Source: Ignelater luminosus
Lineage: Eukaryota; Arthropoda; Insecta; Coleoptera; Elateridae
Reading direction: 5' to 3'
Assembly: GCA_011009095.1 (NCBI GenBank)
Contig: VTPC01091229.1
Span: 54,105 to 118,104 of the forward strand
Length of the DNA stretch: 64,000 nt
Numbering within the stretch: position 1 is the stretch's first letter; each line of letters starts with the position of its first letter. Position numbers and translations under genes: made by a program. Positions 1-10,860 of this stretch are shown in pieces. The notes under the pieces were generated by a model, which did not search any database, was not told the origin of the DNA, and saw only the letters and a list, made by a program, of their open reading frames with translations.

Positions 1-172
1 CCTCTAGTTCTTCGGCTGATCATTTTTAGGTAGGCTTTATTTCTCTCTTCTGTTTTTTGTTTAAACTTTTTATCAATCCAATAGTTTTGCTGTTCCTTAG
101 ATGTTTTACCTAACACTGCTGCTGCTGTCTCATGAAGCGTAGTTTTCAGATATTCCACAGTTGGAGTTCATT
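1..172 (-). pseudogene. LINE ORF2 fragment (region between endonuclease and reverse transcriptase), cut by window edge
   Basis: One minus-strand frame is open for about 55 codons and reads like the linker of RTE/CR1-type LINE polyproteins. It contains residues resembling LHETAAAVLGKTSKEQQNYW followed by a Lys/Arg-rich stretch ending KMISRRTR, the pattern that precedes the reverse transcriptase in these elements. A stop lies at the upstream end near position 170. The frame is still open at base 1, so the rest of the element lies outside the window. The assignment is by remembered family resemblance and no catalytic motif is visible in this piece. Confidence 0.5.
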
Positions 173-267
173 CCGTATATTGTATTGAACTCAAAATATG
201 GAAAATGTGAGAAAAATTAGCATTACATTCTTAACAGAACTAAAGATACGATCGTAAGTCGGGAGAC

Positions 268-560
268 TTCTTAAGAGAGCTAAAGAAAAGAACGACTCAA
301 GCTACGCACTTACACGGGCTACGTGTGGTCATCCCAGATTGAGCTTTGTCTTCACTACCCTTCTTAAGAGAGAAAAATACGAACACGGTTCAAATTGCGC
401 CCTCACACCACCTACCATTGGAGGTTCTAAGTCGGACCTCGCTATCCATTAACCTTGTTAAGAAAGACATACAAACGCGGCTCGAACTGCGCCCTCGTAC
501 TGGTTTTCTTTGATAACCCAAGATTGAGCTTTTCGTCTTCAATTAACCTTCTTAAGGCAG
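268..560. repeat. Degenerate tandem repeat, unit 93-95 bp, about three copies
   Basis: The word TTCTTAAG (TTGTTAAG in one copy) recurs at 268, 361, 454 and 549, giving spacings of 93, 93 and 95 bp. Units share AAGAGAG after the start word, a GCGCCCTC block (361 and 454 units), AGATTGAGCTTT near the end (268 and 454 units) and a TTAACC or CTACCC end. The copies are clearly diverged, so this is an old minisatellite-like array. No coding frame is supported. Confidence 0.75.
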
Positions 561-1600
561 GTAAGTTCATTTTTGAAGCGACTACAAAATAGGATGCTTT
601 CTCCTGGAGTTACCAAAGAGCGTTGTATATTTCAGCATATCTGACGGCTGCAAAAATTTGAGGTGCAGCATCTTGTCCCGCAGACCTTTTCTAAAATGTT
701 TTCAACATGAGACATAATGACGGCAATCGTTTTGTTAAGCACTTAACTTTATAATCGTTGAAAAATGTAAGATAGTGATGCTGATTTCATCTATAGTTTG
801 ACTCCATCTGCAATAACTAAACAAAAAAAATGACAGGTGTTAAGAAAAGGTCTTAGAAGTTGTTCTAAAATTGTAGTTTGTACATCCTTGTTAATGCCTA
901 CTGTGCTACCGTGCCCAAAACAGCCGTTTGTATTTAAATGGTATTTACTAATTAGTACATCAAAAAAAATCCTGTAGTTCCTTCAACCAAAAACATATAA
1001 AACTGAAATAAATTTAATAAAAGATTCTTTGGTTGGAAAATCTTCGACTTCTTCACTGGGGTTCACTTCCAATATGCTTAAGTAGTTTTTTGAGTACTTT
1101 ATTTTGGTGATAATATTTTGTCTAGTTTCTCCAGTCATCATGTTAATTCGTTGGGTATCATGTTAGTATTAAATTTATTTATTCTTCTTCTGCATGGAAA
1201 TTTTTTTAACGAAATAATATTCCTTCAGAGACCTTTGTTCTGTCCAACTAGTTATTTTAACTTCTAGTCAGTCCATTTACACTATTAAAACTGCTTCTTA
1301 GCCTTCAATCATTTATTCAGTGCAGGACAATATTTTATTGTAACCTTGCAATGTCGAGAAACAAAATAACTTTCAGCAAAGATTGTCCTGATTTTGATGC
1401 TTCAAACAGGATATTAAACTGCTTACTTATGTTCTTAATCTGTCTTCTTCTTCAGGGGCATTTAAATCTACACTTGAGTAATAAAATATTTAAAAGGCCA
1501 CTAGCACTGTCCTATTTTGTTTTTCTTTTTTGTTTCTTCCAGTTAAACATTTTCCAGAATACTGTGTATTCGCCACATCAATCTCAGGTTAAAAGATGTG
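561..1600. other. AT-rich sequence without recognisable gene
   Basis: No frame has family resemblance or a plausible exon structure. A 100-codon open frame at 1351-1653 is low-complexity and runs into the neighbouring LTR, so it is not called. Confidence 0.5.
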
Positions 1601-1605
1601 GTGTC

Positions 1606-1734
1606 TGTTTTGTTATAAAATCCACGTTTAATTTTATATATTTTATTATATAAATATTATGACAAAAACATTAACATCCATCTTGGATTCTACATACTTC
1701 TTGAGTGTATTGTCACACATGCATATACATAACA
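1606..1734 (-). repeat. 3' LTR of the gypsy element (129 bp, internal deletion)
   Basis: It matches the right LTR at both ends but lacks about 58 bp between the TTGAGTGT block and the CACACATGCATA block. The short inverted ends TGTT/AACA are kept. Because new insertions have identical LTRs, the deletion arose after insertion. Confidence 0.92.
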
Positions 1735-1834
1735 CGCTCTTTTTTTTAATATCTAAACTAGATATGACATTAAATGATTACAAAATAAAACAAAAGAATA
1801 TAATTGTAAAACATAATTATAACTATTAGACAAT

Positions 1835-4800
1835 CTAGGTATTGCCTAAATAATAATCTTTCAAATAGCTCGGTGCTGATTTTTCACGTACCGGTCTAGA
1901 ATTATTTGTATTTGACTGTACAGGTAAGTTACTATTTATATTAACTTTAGAATAGGGAGTTTGTTGATCTTCATTACCATCGTCAAATAAATTAGTAAGT
2001 GAAGGTAGGTCCCTTTCATTTAAATAATGTAAATCTGAATCGTTTTTATTTTCAGGTTGCAATAATTGTTCAGGAGTATGTGGGTCATTGGAAAGAAGTT
2101 GATCATCATCTAAGAAAGTATCATATTTTGGAACGTAGTCAAGACTTGTCTTATTTAGGAATTTTCGGTTTCTATGATAGGTTTTACCAAATTCATCCTG
2201 CACGATGTAAGATCTTTCATTAACTATATCTTTCACCTTCCCTTTTTTCCAATAATTTCCCATCTGCATCATTATGTTTTCCCCTTTGTTTAGTTTTATA
2301 AGAGTTTTTGAATTTCTGTTAAAATAGATCTTTTGTTCGTCTTGTTTAAATTGTAATTGTTTTTGTATGGAATCATGATCAATAAAATTTGGTTTTAAAA
2401 TTTCATCTGATATTGGTATTTTTGTTTTCATGACTCTATTTAATAGTAATTGTGATGGGAAATAACCTAGCATTGGTAGTGGAGTGTTATTATATTCCAT
2501 AATTAAAAATGGTAAATCTTTAATATTATTAGATTTTTTAAGAATATTTTTTACTATATTAACAGCTTTTTCTGCAAGTCCATTGGATTAATGAAAGTGG
2601 GGACTTGAATATCTTATACTAAAATTAAAACTATCTGCAAAGGTTTTGTATTGATGACTGTTAAACGGGTTATTGTCAGAAAATACTATATCAGGAATAC
2701 CGAATCTTGTGAAGGTATCACTGAGAAATATTATCACGTCATCAATGGATTTGGTTTTTGTAGGTTTAACCTCAATCCAGTTAGAGTATGCAATCTACTA
2801 GAACAATGTAATTATTACCCTTAAATTCACAAAAACCTATACTTAAATTCTGCCACGGTCTATTAGGAAGAGGGTGATTAACTAACGGTTGTTTAGGATT
2901 AGAGTTTTGAAATGTTTGACACTGATAGCAGTTTTTTACAAAATTTTCAATATCTAAGGATATTTTAGGCCAATAGAAAATTTGCCTAGCGCGCAGTTTT
3001 GTTTTTTGTATACCTAAATGTGATTGATGAACAAGAATTAACATTTCATTCCTCAGAGATGAAGGTACTACTAACTTATAGCCAAAAAATATTAAGCCAT
3101 CTGAGATATGTAGATCATCTTTAATTTTAAAGTATGCGCTTTCATGTTCAGACAAATCTTTTATTTTAGGCCATTCATTTTGAATATAACCAAAAATATC
3201 TTTTAATATAGGATCATTCTGTGTTGCTTGTTGAAATAATATTTTCTTTTCAGGAGAAATACTAATGTTATTTATAAGTGCATGAATCACATATTGCATT
3301 TCTTCGTCTTCAGGAGTATATGTATCGATGTATGCTCTAGACAAAGTATCTGCAACAACTAAGTTTTTGCCTGGAACATATTCAAGTTTGATATTATATT
3401 TTAACAATTTAAGTAACATTCTTTGAAGACGTGCACTGACTTTATTTAGATCTTTATTAAAAATACTTATTAAAGGTTTGTGATCTGTTTGTATTAAAAC
3501 TTGCCTACCATATATAAAATAATGAAATTTTTCACATGCAAACGCAATACCTAATAATTCTTTTTCTATCTGTGCATATTTTATTTCTGTATTTGTTAGG
3601 GATCTAGATGCGAAGGATGTCTTTCTTGGATTAGACTAGCGCCTAAGCCTTCGGAAGATGCATCAGATTGTATGATTGTTTGCTTATTTTCATCAAAAAT
3701 ATTAAGAACAGGTTTATTTACTAAAATATGTTTTAATTTTTCTAACTCGTTCGAATGAGTTTCTGTCCATTCAAACTGAACCTCATTTCTTGTTAAACTC
3801 CTTAAATTGCTAGTTAACTTAGACAAATTGGGAATGTACCGAGAGAAGAATTTCAGTAATCCTAATAATCGCAAAACTTCACTTTTATTTTTAGGTTGTT
3901 CCATGCGAATGATCGCATCTATATTTTTAGGATTGGGATATACACCTGATTTGGTAATAGTTTGTCCCATAAATTAAATCTCAGTTAATTTGTATTGAAA
4001 TTTATCTTTGTTGAACTTGACATTATTTTTAATAGCACGTTCAAAAACGGTTTGTAGAGCTTTATCATGCTCAAATTCATCTTTACCAGATATGACCAAG
4101 TCGTCAAAGTATATCTCTACACCTGGTATGTCGCCAAAAATTTAAAAATTCTTTCTTTGAAAAATTCTGGGTGCGTTTGGTATTCCAAATGGCATGCGTA
4201 AAAATTTGTACCTGTCGAATGGAGTATTAAATGTATACATATCAGAACTCTTTTCATCTAACTGAATTTGCCAAAATCCATCTTTCATGTCTATTACTGA
4301 AAAAATAGATTTTCCTACTAATTTAGTAATTATTTCTTTAGAAGTAGGTATAGGAAAATATTCTCTTTTAATAAATTTATTTAAAGGTTTGGGATCAATG
4401 CATAATCGTAATGACTTATTTGGTTTTTCAATTACGATTAAACTATTTACCCAGTTTGTAGGATAATCTACCTTTTTAATAACTTGATTACTGACTAAAT
4501 TGTCTAATGTTTCTTTTAGTTTATCATAAAGTGCTAATGGAACCTTTCTTTGATATTGAACAACAGGAATAAAATTATCATTTAATGTTATAGTACATAA
4601 ACCTGGCATTTTTCCTAATCCTAGAAAAACTGATTCGTACTTAACTAATAAATCATTTTTTGAAAGATTAGTAAGCTTTTCTATATCATGGATTTTTTTA
4701 AATAAATTAAATTTAAGACAATCACTTAATCCTAGTAAAAATTGACAATTAAAATCTTCTATTATAAAATTAGTATTACATTCAAATTCTTTAAATTTAC

Positions 4801-5257
4801 ATAATAACCTTGCCTGACCCTTAGGTTGCAGTTTGAAATTTCCAAAGGTTAACAATGTTACTGGAGTCGATACTAATGTACCGGGAGAACCCAACTGTTC
4901 ATATGTGGATAACGGTAAGATGCTGGACTCTGCACCACTATCAAGCTTAAATTGAACCCATTTTTCTTCCACTTGGAGTTTCTCGTACCAACCCATTACT
5001 TCTTGATTTTTAATGTTGTGCACTTCTGTAACTGTGGTAATTTGAACCATGTTGTCTTCTGCTTCATCTTCTTCTCGATTAACCTCTTCAACTTTTGTGA
5101 CTTTCTTTTGAGTCTTCTTTTCTTGTTCACACTCAGTTTCTTGATTTAATTTTCTTAATGATGTGATACCAGCCTTAGCAAAATGATCACGCTTGTAACA
5201 TCTGCTGCAAACTTTATTGTACGCAGGCACTTGTTTCGTTGATGACTTGTTAAACAT
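1835..5257 (-). pseudogene. gypsy pol: protease, reverse transcriptase, RNase H, integrase (broken)
   Basis: Domains appear in order from right to left. The aspartic protease motif LDSGAES lies near 4940. Reverse transcriptase covers about 4630-4000, with VIDMKDGFWQIQL and, after a frameshift near 4142, the catalytic YFDDLV box at about 4095-4118. RNase H lies at about 3970-3400, ending ADTLSRAY. Integrase starts with a HHCC zinc finger (HQSHLG ... CYQCQ, about 3110-2930). The first catalytic Asp of integrase appears changed to Gly (GGT codon) near 2840, the second (FSDNN) is present near 2680, and the Glu region (LAEKAVN) near 2570 sits next to a stop. A C-terminal stretch of 221 residues at 2500-1835 is open. 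Known family: Ty3/gypsy (Metaviridae-type retrotransposon). Confidence 0.93.
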
Positions 5258-5859
5258 CTTTTACACTTGCTTTCATTATAATTTTTATATTTAAACTTTA
5301 CTGCATCTACATGCTCTGGATTTAGAAGTTTAACATGCTCTTTTGACAATTCTACGGATTGACAATAATCTTGAATTTTTTCCAAGGTTAATTTTTGTTC
5401 TCTGATGAGTCGTTGCTGAACCTGTTTGTCGTTTATACCTATGATTAAACGTTCTTTAATCATTCTATCTTCAAAGCTGGTATTGCATTTTGTACATTTA
5501 AATTCACATAGCTGCGCTTGCTGTCGCAGTTCTGTGACATAATTTTCTATGGTTTGACCCTCTTTTTGAATTATATTATTGAATTTAAAAGTTTCCATTG
5601 TAGGATTGATCTTGGGTATAAAATGATTATCTAAATTTTACAAGATTTTTGATAGTGTTGATCTCTCGTTTTCAGTTAATGTATTATAAATTACAAGACC
5701 TTCCATACCTATTGCCGTCAAGAGAATCGCAATCTTTACTGATTCCTCTTCTTTATCCATTTTAGTTGCTTTTAAATAGAAGTCGAATTGTTGCTTCCAA
5801 ACATTCCAGTTATAAATCGATCCTTTCAATTCAAGTGGGGCAGGTGGTTTGAAATCCAT
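5155..5859 (-). pseudogene. gypsy gag (broken)
   Basis: Gag is the structural protein that packages the element RNA. The chosen start at 5859 opens with MDFKPPAPLELKG, and a tryptophan-rich NWNVWKQQFDFYL block is typical of gag capsid starts in this group. A stop at 5638-5640 breaks the frame, and the reading resumes at about 5598 with a capsid-like segment (NYVTELRQQAQLCEF) and two cysteine pairs (CTKC). Near the end there is a CKRCLTSHQ zinc-knuckle-like segment. A frameshift near 5240 separates it from a second knuckle-like CSRCYKRDHF, which lies in the frame of pol. At least two lesions are visible. Confidence 0.85.
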
Positions 5860-5966
5860 TTTTTCAATTTTTTATTTTGCTGAACCACGTGTTCAATAAT
5901 TACCGTTATTCAATTTTCCGGTTTTTTTTCACTTTTCTTTATTTTTCAACAGTTTTTAACTTGCTT

Positions 5967-5984
5967 TCCAAGTACCTGACACCA
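5967..5984 (-). promoter_or_regulatory. Primer-binding site of the gypsy element
   Basis: In element orientation the LTR is followed directly by TGGTGTCAGGTACTTGGA. The leading TGG is complementary to the universal CCA end of a tRNA, as expected for minus-strand priming. The primer tRNA cannot be named with confidence. Confidence 0.8.
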
Positions 5985-6171
5985 TGTTTTGTTATAAAAT
6001 CCACGTTTAATTTTATATATTTTATTATATAAATATCATGACAAAAACAATAACATCTATCTTGGATTCTACATACTTCTTGAGTGTGTATATCATTTCT
6101 GATTAAGTGGCTAACCTAACTTACATTAGTTACTAAACTTACACTATTGCCACACATGCATATACATAACA
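5985..6171 (-). repeat. 5' LTR of the gypsy element (187 bp)
   Basis: Seen in the sequence: it begins TGTTATGTATATGCATGTG in element orientation and ends AACAAAACA. It matches the left LTR over its whole length except for a block of about 58 bp that is missing from the left copy. The remaining bases differ at only a few positions, suggesting moderate age. Confidence 0.93.
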
Positions 6172-6176
6172 GTGTC

Positions 6177-9058
6177 AGGTACCTAAGGTCTCATTAATAT
6201 AAATACAAAGAAATAATATTCCATTGTTTTAGTAAATTGCAAAAAAATTTCATGAGACTAACAAATTTTACCTGGTTTTCACTTTAAAATCAATGTCAGG
6301 TTATATCAGTGTCTGAACGTGAGCTTTATCTATGTTCTAGAAAAATTCTAGTTTACTTTTCCACGTACACCAAATACGATGTGCTATCAGTGCTAGACGT
6401 GTTTTCTTGCTCTTATTCTTCTAGCAAATCTGTCAACTACCAATTGTATTTCTTGTCGTGATTTACAAAGATGAAGAAGCTTCTTAATATAATTTTATTC
6501 AGACCACTGTAATAATATATAAATAAGGCTAGAAAACCGAAAACTTTAAATTTAGCATTAGATAATCAACCAAATAAAAAAGGAATTGGAAAATTACTAT
6601 TCTAGTATTGACCCCAAAAGTATATTTTGAGAAAAAAATAGTATTGAGAAAGTAAATGAGAATCAGGTTGTAAATATAGAGTGCCTGTCCTCATAAGGTG
6701 CAAGGCTATCACGTAGGTTATTTGTTCAGCAAAGTGGAGAAGCCTTTTCAAACACAAATAAAAAGAAAATGCTTATTGCTACAGAAAATTGCTAACAAAA
6801 TAATAGCAAGACCCGCCGCAATATGGAAAGCAATTACAGTTGGCAACAAAGGGTTAGTTTATTTTGACAAACTTATTTCAATATTCCTTTTTATAGGGTA
6901 ATCTAGTTTTTTCTTAATTTGTATTAAACTAAATTGGAAGAAACTACAGAAAATCTAAATTAACATAAGAAGGAGCTTTTAAGATAAATCTAAGAAAGTC
7001 CATCTGCTACAAAAATCTAAATTCTGAGACCGTTACATGGAAAAACTTTCAGACCTTGTCTACGATCCTTTTAAAAGATCAAAATTCAAATTTTGTGTTT
7101 TAAATGATGTCTTGATTCTCATTAACAACTTCTAATTATTTTTAGTGGAAAAACATCCTTAAGCCACCTCGTTTTCAATTTATTTCAAACACACGCATAA
7201 ATTTAATTAAGTTTTAGGCACAAAAACAAAAAACATGTGCTTCCAATTCACACGTTAGCAACAAGAAACTATACTACAAAACCATCCAAACTTTACAGAA
7301 CTGCCAAAGTTTCTAAAAGGAATCGTTATGATACAAATACGATTTCAGTGTGATACAAGTAGTTTAAAAAGTTATCGGAAACTTCTATAACCTCAACAAC
7401 TAAAACTTTTTACTATTTCATAATTTATAAAACGTAAAAGAGGTTCAGAAGACAACTAGAAAAAGTTTAGATACAATGACAAGGCTACAGAATAATTAGT
7501 TAACGAACCTTGCTTTATAATTAATGAATTAATAAGATTTTTAGAAAATCACACGGAGAGAATCTTCTTCCTTTAACAGCAATATTTTTATGGGACAAAT
7601 CCCAAAATGAAAATTAAAAAGATAACTGATACTAAAGCAAACATAAAAAAGTAGTCAACGTTTTTTATAGCCTCAATTTCTACGTCAATAAAACTTTCGC
7701 AACAAATATTTTTCTTAGATTCTTTATTGTGTAAGATTTTTTCTCATTAAACTGAAATCGGGATTTTGCGACACTATTTCTTGTTTCTAAATTGTTTATT
7801 AAAAGATTTGAAATCGGTAAAAGATAGAATACTTTTACGTACGTAATAAATATAATTATTCTATGCTGAAAAAGTAATTCTAGGTTGTTTCATTTATTGT
7901 ATCCTTTTTTTTTGTTTTTTTTAAGTACAGGTTTGATCAGATTATTTTAGTGTAATTAATTAAAGTCCTGTTATCCATACACAATTATTATCAGCAAGAA
8001 GAAGTTTTTGACTCGACAATAATGACTAATAACGTGTTGAATATTTAACCTCCCTATCAGACATTAAATTAGTATAGATTTCGGGTGGAATTCAAACCCA
8101 TCCAACTTTATCTTTCAGAATTTAGTATTAGAAATATGTGGGACGCCCCTGGTAGGTATTATAAACCGCAGATTTCCTTCTTTTCCAACGTAGAACGCTA
8201 CGTAAGTAGAGAAGTGTTTCAGATGTTTATTGACAACCTGATGTCGTACTTACTTGTTTGATAGGTTCTCCAGAAAGGCTCCAGATTCATTTTTATCTAT
8301 TCCAATTATGCAACCCAAGTGCTATTTATCTTAACTACTTCTAATTTTTATGAGACTGCTTTATTACACAATTAGATTTAAAATGGAGTATGTCTGACTA
8401 ACTTCTTACCCTAGAAACCGACATATTCTCCATGAAATAATGTTATAAAGATCCTTTCGCATACAGTGAAATTCTTGACATTTCTGTAGCCTAGCTGAAC
8501 AATGAAATGCGAATCGTTGCTCTAGAAGTAGTTTAGACTACTAGGGAATCGTCTAAAACACGCTCTACTATGGTTTGCAAAGACAGTAGAAATGCTCCAC
8601 TAATCACTATATCAAAAGCACGATAATATGGAATTTATTGAAAACCATGCGGTTTTGCTTAAGACCCAGTCCGTAATCAGGTTTTTTAGTCCGCTCAGGC
8701 TTTTGAGCCAATGAATTTTATTAAACCAACTTTTTTCAGATCAGGGATATCAATACGTTTACCATAATATTGTATGAACCAAAATATAGTTTTAGTCCTT
8801 CCTTCCTCCCTTGAAAGCCCAATCTTGGGGTCTCTTAGTACTAAATAACATAAGCAATAATTACAAAAATGCCGGCTAATTGTACAATAAACATAAACCG
8901 TTGATAGATTTAGCCATTCGTTTGACAAATTCAAATTTTTTTAAATTTTTTTTTAAGAATAGTAGTCACTCGAAATTATAAAAACGTATAATCTTTTCAC
9001 TTTGTTCGGATAAAGTTACTTAGAATAATACATAGTCCATTTTATTTCTACTTAGTGA
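6177..9058. other. AT-rich intergenic or intronic DNA
   Basis: No gene is supported over 2.9 kb. A 67-codon open frame at 6698-6901 has no recognisable domain and no splice context. A 79-codon minus frame at 8695-8934 is likewise unsupported. Confidence 0.5.
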
Positions 9059-9070
9059 TTTGATCAGCAC

Positions 9071-9424
9071 TTGTTACTAGTTTCTGCCGTATATTGTCCA
9101 CCACGACACAACCTGAAAATAGAAAACTTCGAAGATTTCTTCAAAACACTTGGTTCAAAGTTTATCGCCGGAGGTGATAACAATAGCAAGCATACACTGT
9201 GGGGTTCCCAGCTAATAACTACTAAAGGGAGAGAACTGGCTAATCTGCTACAAAATAAGAACTACATGTTTCTGTCGACTGGCACTCCAACATATTGGCT
9301 TAGTGATCCAAATAAAACACCCGACCTTCTCGACTTCTATGTAACCAATGGTATTTCATCTACATATATACATGAAAGTAACTCCAAGCAACTGTCAGCA
9401 CATTTGGAATTCGTAAAACAATGA
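9071..9424 (+). pseudogene. Jockey-type apurinic-like endonuclease domain (partial)
   Basis: This domain nicks target DNA to prime reverse transcription. The open frame reads AVYCPPRH near its start and GGDNNSKHTLWGSQ at about 9169-9210. The family pattern there is GGDFNAKH, so the Phe after Asp is changed to Asn. TPDLLDFYVTNG near 9320 matches the usual PDLLDF segment. The frame ends at 9422-9424. The first part of the domain is absent and the frame carries no plausible host exon signals, so it is called a dead fragment. Confidence 0.85.
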
Positions 9425-9749
9425 CGCCAAGACTCCACAATAAGAAAACCAACTGAAGAGCATATCACAGCAAAGGGAACAACAGATTAACCTATAGACA
9501 AGCCTTAAAACTAGTAATAAGGTTACAAAAGGTTCTAGTAACACTAATGGATGTCCTGAACCACTGATCAGGCACCAAACGATAAAATTGAGAGGCACAT
9601 TTCCAACATTCCCCAAAATATACCGGATATTGAAACCTTTACTTCCAACAAAGTACAAGAAGAAATTAGCTTTCTGTGTGAGGTACCTAGGAAAGGAATA
9701 AAGCTGTTCACCTACATTTAGAATGCTATCTTAAGATTAAGATTTTGGT

Positions 9750-10860
9750 CCAAAATGCTCAAAAGTGCCAAAATACTTTTAATACCAAAACCTGGAAAGA
9801 ATCTGAATGAAGTGTCATCCTATCGACCAATAAGCCTGTTACCTATAACATCTAAGATGTTAGAAAGACTTCTACTCCAAAGAATAAATGCGGATATACC
9901 CCATGAAGACTGAATTCCATTCCACCAATTTGGATTCAGCCGTCCAGCAAACTCACCGAATAATTTACGTGATGAACCAAGCATTTCAACAAAACCTCTA
10001 CTGCACATTAGCACTTAGACGTGAGTCAGGCCTTTGACAAGGGCTCCTGTATAAAATCAAAGAGTTCTTCCCGCTAAGGTGCTACAATATTTTGTTAGAT
10101 CGTGAGTTTAGAACCAAAGTGGGTGAATAGATTACCGGAACTTACGCCATCAAAGCCGGAGTGTCCCAAGGTAGTGTCTAGTTCCCCGTCCTTTATATAC
10201 AGCGGATCTGCCAACACACAGAGAAACAACTACCGGAACATTCGCAGATGATACAATCATCCTCGTCACCCACGAAGACCCAACAGTAGGCTTTAATAAA
10301 TTCCAAGACGACCTAGATGAACTGCAAGCCTGACTAACCAAACGGAAAATCAAATAAAATCAATAAAAATAAATGAAATCATGTAACCTTCACCTTCAGA
10401 AGGGCTCAGTGTTCCTCTATATACCTAAATAACATCGAAATACCCCGTGCCGAAACTATGCAATACTTGAGACTCCATATGGACACCAGACTCACATGAA
10501 GAGAACACATAAAAAAAAAGAAAACAGATTGATTTAAAGATTTAACTATCACTAGAAAATAAACGTCTGACAAATTCAGTGTAGCTATAATACAAAGAAA
10601 TCAATCTAAAATTCTGCGTATGCTAACCAATGCACCTTGGTATGTATCAAATCAGACGCTACACAATGATCTTCGAGTGCTGCTTATACAAGAAGTCATC
10701 AAAACTAGAAGCGCTAAGAAAGACTTGAAAATCACTTAAATACACTGTTACCATCGCTACTAGAACAACACCACCTGAAAAGACTGCGGAGAAACTGGCC
10801 AGCTGACCTGAGGGAAGGATAAAAGATATCATTAGCGGAGGGTATCTTGTCACGTTAATA
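9750..10860 (+). pseudogene. Jockey-type reverse transcriptase and C-terminal region (broken)
   Basis: Read across frames, the sequence shows KILLIPKPGK and YRPISLLPITSKMLERL (about 9770-9870), a QFGF block, an LDVSQAFDKG-like palm motif A region (about 10015-10040), KAGVSQGS (about 10155) and the catalytic FADDT at about 10231-10245 followed by IILVTHED. After that many stops appear. The C-terminal block near 10610-10690 and LKRLRRNWPADLRE near 10800 are typical of Jockey ORF2 ends. Stops and frameshifts are numerous, so the copy is old and inactive. Confidence 0.85.

Larger units (their letters stand above)
1606..6171 (-). mobile_element. Full-length Ty3/gypsy LTR retrotransposon (degenerate)
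   Basis: The element runs right to left. It is bounded by two LTRs that both start TGTT and end AACA in element orientation, and by a 5-bp direct repeat GTGTC at 1601-1605 and 6172-6176, which is the target-site duplication. A primer-binding site lies just inside the right (5') LTR and a purine tract with eight A residues lies just inside the left (3') LTR (about 1735-1748). Between them are gag, protease, reverse transcriptase, RNase H and integrase in the Ty3/gypsy order. Stops and frameshifts occur in gag, between protease and RNase H, and in integrase, so this copy cannot make a full polyprotein. Confidence 0.95.
9059..10860 (+). mobile_element. 5'-truncated Jockey-type LINE (non-LTR retrotransposon)
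   Basis: The stretch holds an endonuclease block followed by reverse transcriptase and a C-terminal region in the order of Jockey-clade ORF2. ORF1 and the start of the endonuclease are missing, as expected from incomplete target-primed reverse transcription. The C-terminal landmark resembling ILRMLTNAPWYVSN (about 10610-10650) is characteristic of Jockey elements. No clear poly-A tail or target duplication was found; a run of G lies at 10862-10872. Confidence 0.85.

Noticed and set aside
1351..1653. 100-codon plus-strand open frame
   Set aside because: It overlaps the left gypsy LTR, is low in complexity and has no family resemblance.
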